From Lysobacter sp. Root690 (GTDB taxonomy: Bacteria > Pseudomonadota > Gammaproteobacteria > Xanthomonadales > Xanthomonadaceae), in the NCBI RefSeq assembly GCF_001427785.1, contig NZ_LMHM01000013.1, positions 321,736 to 355,165 on the forward strand: a DNA stretch of 33,430 nt. The letters are read 5' to 3'. Both the position numbers and the translations under genes were made by a program. The notes under the pieces are model-generated. The model ran no database searches, was not told the origin of the DNA, and saw nothing but the letters and a program-made list of their open reading frames with translations. Shown one piece after another: positions 19,029 to 26,635 of the stretch. Each line of letters begins with the position of its first letter. Position 1 is the first letter of the stretch.

Positions 19029-19712
19029 ATGAATCAGCCCGTGATCCCCGACGTAGCCCTGGTCGACAACACCGAACAGCGCACGCCGCTGGTGCTGGTG
19101 CTGGACTGCTCGGGCAGCATGATGGGGCCGCCGGTGCAGCAGTTGAACGAAGGGCTCAAGCTGCTGGAGACCGAACTCAAGAGCGACGTGATCGCGGCCA
19201 AGCGGGTGCGCGTGCTGGTGGTGCGCTACGGCGGTTTCGATCATGCCGAGGTGGTCGGCGACTGGTGCGACGCGATGGATTTCACCGCGCCGGTGCTGGA
19301 GGCCGACGGCACCACGCCGACCGGCCGCGCGATCGATCTGGCTTTGACCGAGGTCGAGAACGAAAAGCAGCGCTTCAAGGCCGCCGGCATCGCCTACACC
19401 CGGCCGTGGCTGTTCCTGATGTCCGACGGCGTGCCGACCGATACCTGGGAAGCCTCGGCCAAGCGCGCGCGCGAAGCCGAGCAGGCCAACAAGGTCGCGA
19501 TCTTCCCGATCGCGGTCGGCGACGGTTCGCAGGTCGGCGTCATGGGCCAGTTCAGCGGCAAGGGCGAGGGCGGGGTCAAGCGCCTGCAAGGGCTGCAGTT
19601 CCGCGAATTGTTCCTGTGGCTCAGCGCGAGCATGCAGGTGGTGTCGCAATCGCGTCCGGGCGGACAGGCGCAACTGCCGTCGACCGACACCTGGTCCTCG
19701 GTGCCGACCTGA
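19029..19712 (+). CDS. TerY-like von Willebrand factor A domain protein
   Basis: This 227-residue protein is a single VWA domain with an intact MIDAS metal site: DCSGS (D26, S28, S30), the threonines of GTTPTGRA (95-98), and D133 of MSDGVPTD. It has no signal peptide or membrane helix, so it is cytosolic. TerY-type VWA proteins occur with a PP2C phosphatase and a kinase in the phosphorylation triad linked to tellurite-resistance-type stress systems; here the next genes are exactly those. It probably presents a protein partner in a metal-dependent way, and may be a target of the kinase and phosphatase. The start at 19029 has the Shine-Dalgarno AAAGGA (19018-19023). Confidence 0.92.
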   Translation: MNQPVIPDVALVDNTEQRTPLVLVLDCSGSMMGPPVQQLNEGLKLLETELKSDVIAAKRVRVLVVRYGGFDHAEVVGDWCDAMDFTAPVLEADGTTPTGRAIDLALTEVENEKQRFKAAGIAYTRPWLFLMSDGVPTDTWEASAKRAREAEQANKVAIFPIAVGDGSQVGVMGQFSGKGEGGVKRLQGLQFRELFLWLSASMQVVSQSRPGGQAQLPSTDTWSSVPT

Positions 19713-19729
19713 GCGGCGGGGCGCAGGCC

Positions 19730-20485
19730 ATGGCTTGGCGCATCTACGCCGCATCGGCGACCGGAACTTCGCACGTCGGCAAAGGCATTCCCTGCCAGGA
19801 CGCGTTCGCATTTCATGCGGACGGCGAACGCCTGGTCGCGGTGGTTTGCGACGGCGCCGGCTCGGCGTCGCGCAGCGATCAGGGCTCGCGCGTCGTCGCC
19901 GATACGGTGACGCGCGTGCTCAGCGAACGGCTGCGCGGCGATTCGACCGTGCTGGACGACGAACACGCGTTCGAGGCGCTCGCCAGCGCAGCGATCGAGA
20001 CTGCGCGCGCGGCCTTGGTCGAGATGGCTGAAGCGGACAAGGCCTCGCTGTCGAGTTATGCCGCGACCCTGGTCGGGTTCGCCGGCGACGGACAGCGCGG
20101 CTGGTTCTTCCATATCGGCGACGGCATCGGCGTGGCCGAAGCGGCGTCGACGGACGAACCGGGCGTGGTGTCGGCGCCGGAGAACGGCGAGTACTCCAAC
20201 GAAACCTATTTCGTCACCGGCGACGCCTGGCGCCAGCACCTGCGCGTACTCGCGGTGAGCGCGTCGACCGCGCGACTGGCGCTGATGTCCGACGGCGCGA
20301 TGCCGTTCGCGATGGACAAGGGCAATACTGGCCTGTTCAAGCCGTTCATCGATCCGGTCGCGCGTTATCTGGCCTCGGTCGGCGAAGACGACGGCAGCCG
20401 CGCGCTGCTGGGCACGCTCGACGACCCGCGCACGCACGGCATCACCTCCGACGACAAGACCCTGCTGATCGCGTTGCGGGGCTGA
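19730..20485 (+). CDS. PP2C-type serine/threonine phosphatase
   Basis: This 251-residue cytosolic phosphatase belongs to the PP2C_2 group. Metal-binding and catalytic positions appear intact: D24 in PCQDAF, D41-G42 in VVCDGAGSASRSDQG, GDG at 130-132, D188 in LMSDGA and DD at 241-242 in TSDDKTLLI. It should remove phosphates placed by the kinase two genes downstream. It begins 17 bases after the VWA gene, and its start GCCATGGCTTGG is the only sensible one before the first conserved strand. This pairing with a VWA protein and a kinase is characteristic of the TerY-P triad. Confidence 0.92.
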   Translation: MAWRIYAASATGTSHVGKGIPCQDAFAFHADGERLVAVVCDGAGSASRSDQGSRVVADTVTRVLSERLRGDSTVLDDEHAFEALASAAIETARAALVEMAEADKASLSSYAATLVGFAGDGQRGWFFHIGDGIGVAEAASTDEPGVVSAPENGEYSNETYFVTGDAWRQHLRVLAVSASTARLALMSDGAMPFAMDKGNTGLFKPFIDPVARYLASVGEDDGSRALLGTLDDPRTHGITSDDKTLLIALRG

Positions 20486-20509
20486 GTCCGACGTCATGAG
20501 CACGTTGCC

Positions 20510-20686
20510 ATGAGCCCCGACGTCATGCGTTTCCAGGTCGTCAGTGGCGCGGTGGTGGGCGATGGCGTCGCGGTGGACGCCTTCGCGACCGCGCTGGCCA
20601 CAACGCACTCGCATGCTCATCGAATGAGCATGCGGCAAATGCGCCCGCAGCAAACGTGCTCGCAACAAACGGGCCCGCGTCCATGA
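20510..20686 (+). CDS. possible small protein, 58 aa, coupled to the kinase
   Basis: A 58-codon frame begins ATGAGCCCCGAC and ends in a TGA that overlaps the kinase start codon (ATGA, 20683-20686). The first 30 codons or so show the strong third-position G/C bias of real genes here (peptide MRFQVVSGAVVGDGVAVDAF). The second half does not and contains a perfect palindrome. It has no recognised domain. It could be a genuine coupled micro-ORF, a remnant of a longer gene truncated by insertion of the palindrome, or chance. It fills the otherwise unexplained 197-base gap in a tightly packed operon. Confidence 0.35.
   Translation: MSPDVMRFQVVSGAVVGDGVAVDAFATALATTHSHAHRMSMRQMRPQQTCSQQTGPRP
20611..20633. 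repeat. perfect 10-bp-arm palindrome inside the operon
   Basis: GCATGCTCAT and ATGAGCATGC flank a three-base centre CGA. It lies 50 bases before the kinase start, within the small ORF. It could be a hairpin affecting kinase translation or an operator; no T-run follows, so it is not an intrinsic terminator. Confidence 0.6.
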
Positions 20687-22155
20687 GTTTGGTCACCGGC
20701 CAGACCATCCTGATCGGCTCGCGCCGTTCGCGCCTGGGCAAGCTGATCAAGAGCGGCGGCGCCGGCAGCGTCTACCTGCTGCCGGACGATCCCAATGCGG
20801 TGGCGAAGATCTATCACGCGCGGGTCGACCCGCCGAGTTACACCGATCGCATCGAAGCCATGCTCGATCTGCGTCCGCACTTGCCCGACCAGATCGAAGG
20901 CGGCAAGCGTTACGTGCAGATCGCCTGGCCCGATGCGGTGGTGCGCGACGAACGCGGCAAGTTCGCCGGCTTCACCATGCCGGCGCTGGACGTGGATTCC
21001 ACCTCCGAACTCGAACAGGTGCTGCAGGAACGTCAGGCGCGCGCGGCCGGACTGCCGGTCGGGCTGGGCCACAAGATCACCCTCGCGGCCAATCTCGCCG
21101 CGGTGCTCGCGGCATTGCATCAGCAGCATCATTGCGTGGTCGATCTCAAGCCGGTCAACCTGCGTTTCTATCGCGCGTCGTTGTACATCGCGCTGCTCGA
21201 CTGCGACGGTTTCAGTATCCAGGGCCGCGGCCGGCGTTATTCGGCGCCGCAGTACACGCCCGATTACCTCGCGCCGGAGTATCAGGCGCACAAGCTCGAC
21301 GAAGCCGGCGAGGAAACCCAGGACCGGTTCGCCCTGGCGGTGGTGATCTTCCAACTGTTGAACTTCGGCATCCATCCGTACAGCGGCAAGCCGTCGTCGG
21401 ATCGGGTGCCGACCGATATCCCCGGACGCATCCGCGAACGCTGTTACGCCTACGGGCTGCGCGCGAACCGGATCATGGCGCCCAGTCCGGTCAGCGCGCA
21501 CGCGAGCATGCCGCAGGAACTGCGCGGCCTGTTCGATCGCGCGTTCGGCGACACGCCGTCGGCGCGGCCGCCGTCGTCTGAGTGGCGCGATGCGCTGCGC
21601 GCGTATGCGCAGCCGTCGAGCGGGCGGCTGGTGGTGTGCGGGCGCAATCGCGAACACCAGCATTACGCCGGTCAGCCCTGCGCGTCGTGCATACGCCTGG
21701 ATCTGCTCAGCAAGACCGCGCGCAAGGCCAAGCCGCGTCCGGCCACTCAGCCGCAGGATCTGCCGCGCGGCTGGGCGGCGGTGATGCGCACGCCGGTGGC
21801 GACGCCACAACCGCGGCCGCAACCGGCGCCGCGCCGGTTCGGTGCGCGGCCGCCGTTGCCCGCATCGGTGCCGCAGCAGCAGATGCCGTCGGCGGCTTCG
21901 ACTGTGCGGGGTTACCGACTTCAGACCTCGCGTTTGGTCGCGACCGCGCGCGCGGCGATGATCCTGGTGGTGCCGCTGGTGTTCGCCGCGGTGTCGTATC
22001 TGCTGCAGGGGTATTACGCCAGCCTGCGTAGCGCGGCCACTTCGCCGCTGGACGGCTGGATGAATCAGATCCTGCTGACCTTGATGGGCATCGGCTTCGT
22101 GGTGTTCTGCTATGTGTTCCTGGTGGTGCTGCCGCGGATGATCAAGAACCGATGA
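20683..22155 (+). CDS. divergent Ser/Thr protein kinase with Cys/His cluster and two C-terminal membrane helices
   Basis: This 490-residue protein has a kinase domain at about 1-305. It shows the glycine loop SGGAGSVYLL (24-33), K42 in VAKIY, the catalytic loop VVDLKPVNLRF (D154, K156, N159) and LLDCDGF (D173/D175) in place of DFG. It lacks the HRD histidine-arginine, as in the kinases of TerY-P triads. A Cys/His cluster follows (C319, H325/H327, C333-x2-C336), probably a zinc site. A Pro/Arg/Ala-rich linker leads to two membrane helices (about 424-446 and 463-484). The kinase head is therefore tethered to the inner membrane. The preferred start is the ATG at 20683; a GTG nine codons upstream is possible. 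Its TGA overlaps the ATG of the next gene. Confidence 0.9.
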   Translation: MSLVTGQTILIGSRRSRLGKLIKSGGAGSVYLLPDDPNAVAKIYHARVDPPSYTDRIEAMLDLRPHLPDQIEGGKRYVQIAWPDAVVRDERGKFAGFTMPALDVDSTSELEQVLQERQARAAGLPVGLGHKITLAANLAAVLAALHQQHHCVVDLKPVNLRFYRASLYIALLDCDGFSIQGRGRRYSAPQYTPDYLAPEYQAHKLDEAGEETQDRFALAVVIFQLLNFGIHPYSGKPSSDRVPTDIPGRIRERCYAYGLRANRIMAPSPVSAHASMPQELRGLFDRAFGDTPSARPPSSEWRDALRAYAQPSSGRLVVCGRNREHQHYAGQPCASCIRLDLLSKTARKAKPRPATQPQDLPRGWAAVMRTPVATPQPRPQPAPRRFGARPPLPASVPQQQMPSAASTVRGYRLQTSRLVATARAAMILVVPLVFAAVSYLLQGYYASLRSAATSPLDGWMNQILLTLMGIGFVVFCYVFLVVLPRMIKNR

Positions 22156-23759
22156 GCTGGCAGGGCCCACCACCGCGCTGGCATCCGCTGCGTTCGCCGC
22201 CGACCCGCTTCGCCTTGATCAAGGTGGCGGTGCTGCTGTTCTTCGTGGTGATCTTCCTGGCGCCGCTGACCGGCTGGCTGATGTCGATGCCGATGTGGCT
22301 GATGGATTTCATCGGCTATCTGGTCTCGACCTCGCGGCACAGCCCGAGCGAACGCTGGTTCCGCGGCGCGCTGGCCGTCGGCGGCGCGGTGTGCACGATC
22401 GCGGTGCTGTGGCGCGCGCGCGAGGACGGCGACGACGATCTGACCAAACGCGCGGTGATCGCCGCGAGCATCCTGGGGGTGTATCTGGCGGCGACCTATC
22501 CGGCGTCACGCGGCTCGCCGTCGCCGCGCGCCGAACGCGCCGCGCCTGGCCGCGCGCAAGCCGCGCTGTCGCCAGCGCGTGCGAGCCGCGCGCCGAACTC
22601 GCCGAACACCGTGCCGGCGAAGTGGGGCCAACCGCCGCCGCGGCTGCCGTCGGCCGACTACAACGCGCTGGCCGAACGCCTCGTGCGCGGCGCGGCGCGC
22701 AGCGCGGCCGGCGGCGATCCGTTCTTTCGCCAGCAACTGGCGATGCTCGGCGAACTACGCAAGGAGCGCGCGCCGGCCGAGGCCGACGGCGCGCGTTACG
22801 AAACCGCGATGCAGCGTTACCGGCGCAGCGTCGAAGCGGCCGTCGCGATGCGACCGGTGGGAGAAAAGGTTCCGGCCGAAAGCTACCTGCAGGCCGCGCG
22901 CAACGCAGATCCGAATTCGGCGATGGCCGCGCGCGAGCTCGGCGCGTGGCGCTTGCGCGCCTACCTGCGCCAGGTTCAGGGCGATGCCGACGGCGAGCCG
23001 GCGCGAGCCGACCATCTGCGCGAAGCCAGCACCGCGGCGCGGGCGATGTTCGTCGATGCCTTGCGCATGAATCCGTCCTACGACGGCGCCTGGCGCGGAC
23101 TGGCCTGGAGCTGGCTGTACGACGATCCGGACCTGGCCCAGGGCGCGTTGACCATCGAGGCCGATCAGCAATTCGGCGCGGGCGGCGCCAAGGCTGTGCC
23201 CGCGACCATCGGCGCGGTCGGCGATGCGGCCGGCGCGGCGGGACGGTTCCGCTTCGAAGTGCTGGAAGCGCGCGCTCGCGCGACCGCGATGGACCTGCGC
23301 AATCTGTCGGTGCCCGGCGCTATCCAGGAGGTCGCGCGCTTGCCGTTGCCGACCGCCGTCGGCCAGGCCACCCGCACGGCCGCGGCGGCGGCGAAGCAGG
23401 CCGATGCGAAGCGTGTCGCGTCGCGCGCCAATGCGATCGATCGGATCGAAGGGCCGTGGCACGACGGCAGCTTGAAAGTCGCCGGCGCGGCCGACCTGCG
23501 GGCGTGGACCGATGCGGCGCGCGCGCAGGCGGCGAGCTTCGCGCCCGGCGCCGACCTCACGCTGGCGGGCTTGCCGCGCTATCGCGTGGTCAGCGGTTTC
23601 AAGTGGCCCAAGGGCATGGCCGAGGCGAGCCCGGCGGTGTTCGTGGTGCCCGAAAGAGTCGCGCGGCCCGGCGGCGATCCCGGCAATTCGCTGGTGCTCG
23701 ACATCGCGCGCGGCGATTGCCAGGGCCATTACTGCGACGGCGTGGTGCGCTTGAATTGA
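22152..23759 (+). CDS. membrane protein with TPR-like soluble domain, partner of the kinase operon
   Basis: This 535-residue protein is translationally coupled to the kinase (ATGA overlap). Three hydrophobic segments occupy the N-terminus (about 21-45, 70-88 and 100-118), then a Pro/Ala/Arg-rich linker (120-165), then a long Ala-rich helical region. That region contains TPR-like spacing such as YLQAARNADPNSAMAARELG and MFVDALRMNPSYDGAWRGLAW. The C-terminus is a small domain ending in DCQGHYCDGVVRLN, whose two cysteines could form a disulfide or metal site. I recognise no named family. As it is always co-translated with the kinase it is probably a membrane scaffold or sensor for the phosphorylation system. 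The stop codon lies in the first unit of a 15-bp repeat array. Confidence 0.82.
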   Translation: MSWQGPPPRWHPLRSPPTRFALIKVAVLLFFVVIFLAPLTGWLMSMPMWLMDFIGYLVSTSRHSPSERWFRGALAVGGAVCTIAVLWRAREDGDDDLTKRAVIAASILGVYLAATYPASRGSPSPRAERAAPGRAQAALSPARASRAPNSPNTVPAKWGQPPPRLPSADYNALAERLVRGAARSAAGGDPFFRQQLAMLGELRKERAPAEADGARYETAMQRYRRSVEAAVAMRPVGEKVPAESYLQAARNADPNSAMAARELGAWRLRAYLRQVQGDADGEPARADHLREASTAARAMFVDALRMNPSYDGAWRGLAWSWLYDDPDLAQGALTIEADQQFGAGGAKAVPATIGAVGDAAGAAGRFRFEVLEARARATAMDLRNLSVPGAIQEVARLPLPTAVGQATRTAAAAAKQADAKRVASRANAIDRIEGPWHDGSLKVAGAADLRAWTDAARAQAASFAPGADLTLAGLPRYRVVSGFKWPKGMAEASPAVFVVPERVARPGGDPGNSLVLDIARGDCQGHYCDGVVRLN

Positions 23760-23920
23760 GCCTGCTTCGGTTGAGCCGGCTTTGGTTGAGCGTGCTTTAG
23801 CTGAGCCTGCTCCGATTCAGCCTGTTCCGATTGAGCCTGCTCCAGTTGAGCAGGCGTTAGCTGCGCATGCTTTGGATAAGCCGGCTTTAGTTGAGCGTGC
23901 CCAAGCGGAGCGGGCCTCGG
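23756..23920. repeat. 15-bp degenerate tandem repeat array, about eleven units
   Basis: Units approximate TTGAGCCTGCTTTRG, beginning at the stop codon of the preceding gene and running every 15 bp to about 23905, with a decayed eleventh unit. In the frame of that gene, eight of the first ten units contain a stop. In the next frame (from 23755) the array and what follows stay open to 24162 and encode VEPAL/IEPAP-type pentapeptides followed by AKP-rich sequence. Codon usage (GCT, CCT, GTT, TTG) is unlike any neighbour. The remaining bases to 24118 hold nothing recognisable. Confidence 0.85.
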
Positions 23921-24118
23921 CCAAGCCCCGAGCCAAACCCGCTCACGCCAAACCCCGCCAGAAACAAATGCGCCGCCGGCCGCGCCAGGCCCGGCCTACG
24001 CCGCCGAGCGAACTCCGGCCGATGCGCGTGGAGGTCCCCACTGACGCGCATCGGCCGGACCGCTGGAACGAGGTACACAACTTCGACTCCTTTCCGAACG
24101 CACCACCCGGGCTTTGGT

Positions 24119-25537
24119 TTACACCGGCCCGTTCGGCAATTCGGACACGGTCGCACCGATGATCAGCGCGCGCTCGCTGCTGGTGGTGCCGGTGAAGGTC
24201 TGGGTCGCCGGGTCGGCCTTCCAGCCGGCGGCGAGGCTGCCGCCTTCGGCTTCGAAGGTGAACGGTCCGATCCGCAGCCCGGTGGCGGCGCGGAACGGGT
24301 CGGCGAAACGACGGAAGGTCGAGGTGGTGGTGCGGATCGCGAACGAGGGCTTGTAGCCCACGCACATGCCGTTCTTGATCAGGCCGAAGAAGCCCTTCTC
24401 GCCGAACACCGGCTGGCCGCGCGTTTCCACGGTGTCGCCGCCGAACGGGCTGTAGCCGTGGATGAACGGGCCGTCGATCATGCCGCGGGCGAATTCGCCG
24501 TCGTACCAGCCGCCCGGGCGGATGCCGATGCGGTCGACCGCCTGGAAGTCCAGCGACAGTTCGAGCTTGTTGTCGAATTCGAATTCGTCGATACGCTCCC
24601 AGCGGCCATTGATGCGGACCTGCCAGAACAGCTGGCGGATGCGGCTGCGGCGGCCGGCCCAGGTCTGGCCGAAGTCGTAGGGCGCTTCGCGATTGCTGAA
24701 ACCCAGGGTCACGCCGCTGGGGCCGTGGCCGGCCTGGACCTTCGCGACCCAGTCGGCCGCTTCCTGTTCGACCCGCCAGTCGTGGACCTTCGGCAGCTTG
24801 ATCAGGTTGAGGTCGGCGAAGCGGACCTGATGCGCTTCGTTGCCGCAGCGCAACTGGGCCTGGCCGAGTTCGGGCGATTCACACTGCGCGACCAGCGCGG
24901 CGTAATGGCTCTGGGCCTGGTTCATCGCCACTTCGGCCGCGACGATGCGGGTCTGATAGCCGGCGCCGCCGCGGCTGCCGAGCCATTCGGTGAAACTCGG
25001 ACGATTGTCGTCGACCTGATTGGCGTAGGCCGAGGCGGCCGAGGTGGTGGCCAGGGTGTAATGGTTGGTCGCCACCACCAGCGCGTCGTCGGCGTCGTGC
25101 AGGTGCTGGCGCAGGCTGCGGTACTCGGTCTGCGCCGGGATCACGTTGAGGAATTGCTGGTAGGCCTGGTGGACGGCGTCACCGCTGGACACGTAGGCGC
25201 CGATCGCGCTCCATTGCGGCGCGGTCGAGCAGAAATCGTAGTGGGCCGCGGCGATGAAGCCGGCCTGGGTGCGCGGCCAGTCCCACGGCACCGACGGGTA
25301 CATCAGCTGGAAGTCGTCGGGCGACAGGCCGATCGAATCGATCAGCGCGCGGTACAGCAGGCCCCAGGGCTTGTCGTCGAAGTCGCTGTTGGCGGCGATG
25401 TTGCCGGCGTCGAGGCGGGCGACTTCGAGCAGGCGCCGGTCCTGCGCGCCATGGCGGAATTGCGAGAGCGGACCCACGTCGTCCTGCGAATCGTCGGTGT
25501 CGCTGGCGCAGGGGTAGGGATACTCGGAATCGGACAT
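24119..25537 (-). CDS. uncharacterised 472-aa protein (helical N-half, beta-rich C-half)
   Basis: I do not recognise this protein. It lacks a signal peptide and membrane helices. The first 230 residues look mainly helical (LLEVARLDAGNIAANSDFDD, SSGDAVHQAYQQFL, SLRQHLHDADDALVVATNHY). From about 235 it is beta-rich and aromatic (FWQVRINGRWERIDEFEFDN, RIGPFTFEAEGG) and ends with a hydrophobic strand, RALIIGATVSELP. Helical-plus-beta layouts occur in some secreted or pore-forming proteins, but nothing specific supports that here. The start at 25537 has the Shine-Dalgarno AGGAG; longer in-frame starts read a Pro/Arg-rich sequence and are unlikely. It is divergent from the RNase-like gene and shares a 19-bp upstream element with it. 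Confidence 0.75.
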   Translation of the reverse strand: MSDSEYPYPCASDTDDSQDDVGPLSQFRHGAQDRRLLEVARLDAGNIAANSDFDDKPWGLLYRALIDSIGLSPDDFQLMYPSVPWDWPRTQAGFIAAAHYDFCSTAPQWSAIGAYVSSGDAVHQAYQQFLNVIPAQTEYRSLRQHLHDADDALVVATNHYTLATTSAASAYANQVDDNRPSFTEWLGSRGGAGYQTRIVAAEVAMNQAQSHYAALVAQCESPELGQAQLRCGNEAHQVRFADLNLIKLPKVHDWRVEQEAADWVAKVQAGHGPSGVTLGFSNREAPYDFGQTWAGRRSRIRQLFWQVRINGRWERIDEFEFDNKLELSLDFQAVDRIGIRPGGWYDGEFARGMIDGPFIHGYSPFGGDTVETRGQPVFGEKGFFGLIKNGMCVGYKPSFAIRTTTSTFRRFADPFRAATGLRIGPFTFEAEGGSLAAGWKADPATQTFTGTTSSERALIIGATVSELPNGPV

Positions 25538-25670
25538 GACGGTACTCCTGACTGCATCGCCGGATCGGCGCGTGGTGCCCGGGCCCCGCGCGCCGGCCGG
25601 CGTGTCGGTGTCCGGCCGTGGCACCCGCGGTCCGGATGCCGCGCAGGTTGGTCGTCGCCTCGCGCGCCTG

Positions 25671-25689
25671 CCTTACGGCAACCTTACGG
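25671..25689 (-). promoter_or_regulatory. 19-bp direct-repeat element upstream of the 472-aa protein gene
   Basis: Reading toward the minus-strand gene the element is CCGTAAGGTTGCCGTAAGG, two copies of CCGTAAGG with an 11-bp period, 134-152 bases upstream of the start codon. A T/A-rich run (TTTTTCTTTTTT on plus) adjoins it. Eleven-base direct repeats are the usual target of OmpR/PhoB and SARP winged-helix proteins. The rest of the 449-base divergent region (25538-25986) holds no gene I can support. Confidence 0.6.
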
Positions 25690-25855
25690 AGCCGTTTTTC
25701 TTTTTTGGTCAATGAGTTGGCGTCAGCTCCGTCAGGTTCGCGAGGGCCGGTTTCGGCCGGTACGGGGCGCCGATTGCGCACGCGGCTCACCGATTCACCA
25801 CCCTCGATCACCACCGGCGGCGGGCGCGATCGGGCCCGGTCGCGGCGGGCGGCGA

Positions 25856-25874
25856 CCGTCAGGTTGCGGTAAGG
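25856..25874 (+). promoter_or_regulatory. 19-bp direct-repeat element upstream of the RNase-like gene
   Basis: Reading toward the plus-strand gene this is CCGTCAGGTTGCGGTAAGG, matching the element at 25671-25689 in 17 of 19 positions when each is read in the direction of its own gene. It lies 113-131 bases upstream of the start at 25987. Equal orientation and similar distance for both divergent genes argue for a shared regulator. Confidence 0.6.
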
Positions 25875-25986
25875 CGGGGCGGAGGGAGAGGCGCGCAGGG
25901 TGAGCCTGCGGTCATCGCCGCAGCGCGAGGCAGGTGCATCGGGACGCCCGGTGCGGTCGCGTCAATGCACAACCCAGGAGAACGTC

Positions 25987-26373
25987 ATGAACGCCAGACT
26001 CGTGAAGTGGTCGCTGTCCGCCGCGCTGGTCCTCGTCGTCTCGCCGGCCTTCGCCGCCGCGCCGCCGGCCTGCAAGTCGCTGCCCAAGGACGTGGCCAAG
26101 ATGATCCAGTCGTTCGACACCTGCGCCCGCACCGAGAACCCGACCGTCGCCTGCGAGAAGCTGCAGTTGAACGCGCGGGTCTACGAGAACGACAAGGGCC
26201 TGCTGCCGCCGCTCGGCCCGATCGGCCCGAAGTATTGGCGCGCCGCGCCGGCCTTGCTGGGTTCGCCGCAGGGGCTGGTCTATCTGGTCCAGGAGAGCGC
26301 CAAGGGCCGGCCGATCACCCAGCGCTATTACACCGGCGACAGCTTCGGCAAGTTCTGCACGATCAAGAAGTAA
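25987..26373 (+). CDS. secreted RNase Sa/barnase-like protein lacking catalytic residues
   Basis: This 128-residue protein has a Sec signal peptide (cleavage near AFA-A24) and four cysteines (29, 46, 56, 124). The mature sequence follows the layout of guanyl-specific ribonucleases such as RNase Sa: SLPKDVAKMI early, VYENDKGLLP (RNase Sa: VFQNRESVLP), and RYYTGDSFGKF near the end (RNase Sa: DYYTGDHYATF). C29 and C124 fit the RNase Sa disulfide. The catalytic set seems lost: the histidine of GDH is S119, the general-base glutamate position is R85, and the arginines before it are not conserved. It is thus probably a non-catalytic member acting by binding, or a divergent enzyme. The start has the Shine-Dalgarno AGGAG (25976-25980). 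The RNase resemblance is from memory of the family. Confidence 0.7.
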   Translation: MNARLVKWSLSAALVLVVSPAFAAAPPACKSLPKDVAKMIQSFDTCARTENPTVACEKLQLNARVYENDKGLLPPLGPIGPKYWRAAPALLGSPQGLVYLVQESAKGRPITQRYYTGDSFGKFCTIKK

Positions 26374-26389
26374 GCGCTGGTTCGCTTGA

Positions 26390-26410
26390 GCGGACGCGTC
26401 GCGCGTCCGC
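26390..26410 (+). terminator. hairpin after the RNase-like gene
   Basis: A perfect nine-base stem GCGGACGCG / CGCGTCCGC with loop TCG starts 16 bases past the stop codon. No T-run follows, so it may protect the 3' end or terminate with Rho rather than act as an intrinsic terminator. Confidence 0.4.
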
Positions 26411-26635
26411 GTTCGGGGCCTGTTGGTCCCAGGTTCGTATCCGTGTCGAGGCCTGTGCCGGCGTCGGCGCGGATGCTCCGGCCTTCGTCATTGCCTCGTC
26501 GTGGCCGGGTCGGTATGCCGCCCGAATCGTGCCGGTGGGTTGTCGCACTGCCGCGCTTCGGATCGCTGCGCGACCCCGTGCGGATCAGTCGAGCGCCGCG
26601 ACGGCGGTTCGAAACCATTTCCCGCATGAAGCAAA

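Noticed and set aside
23756-23920. CRISPR array
   Set aside because: Units are contiguous 15-mers without spacers and no cas gene is present.
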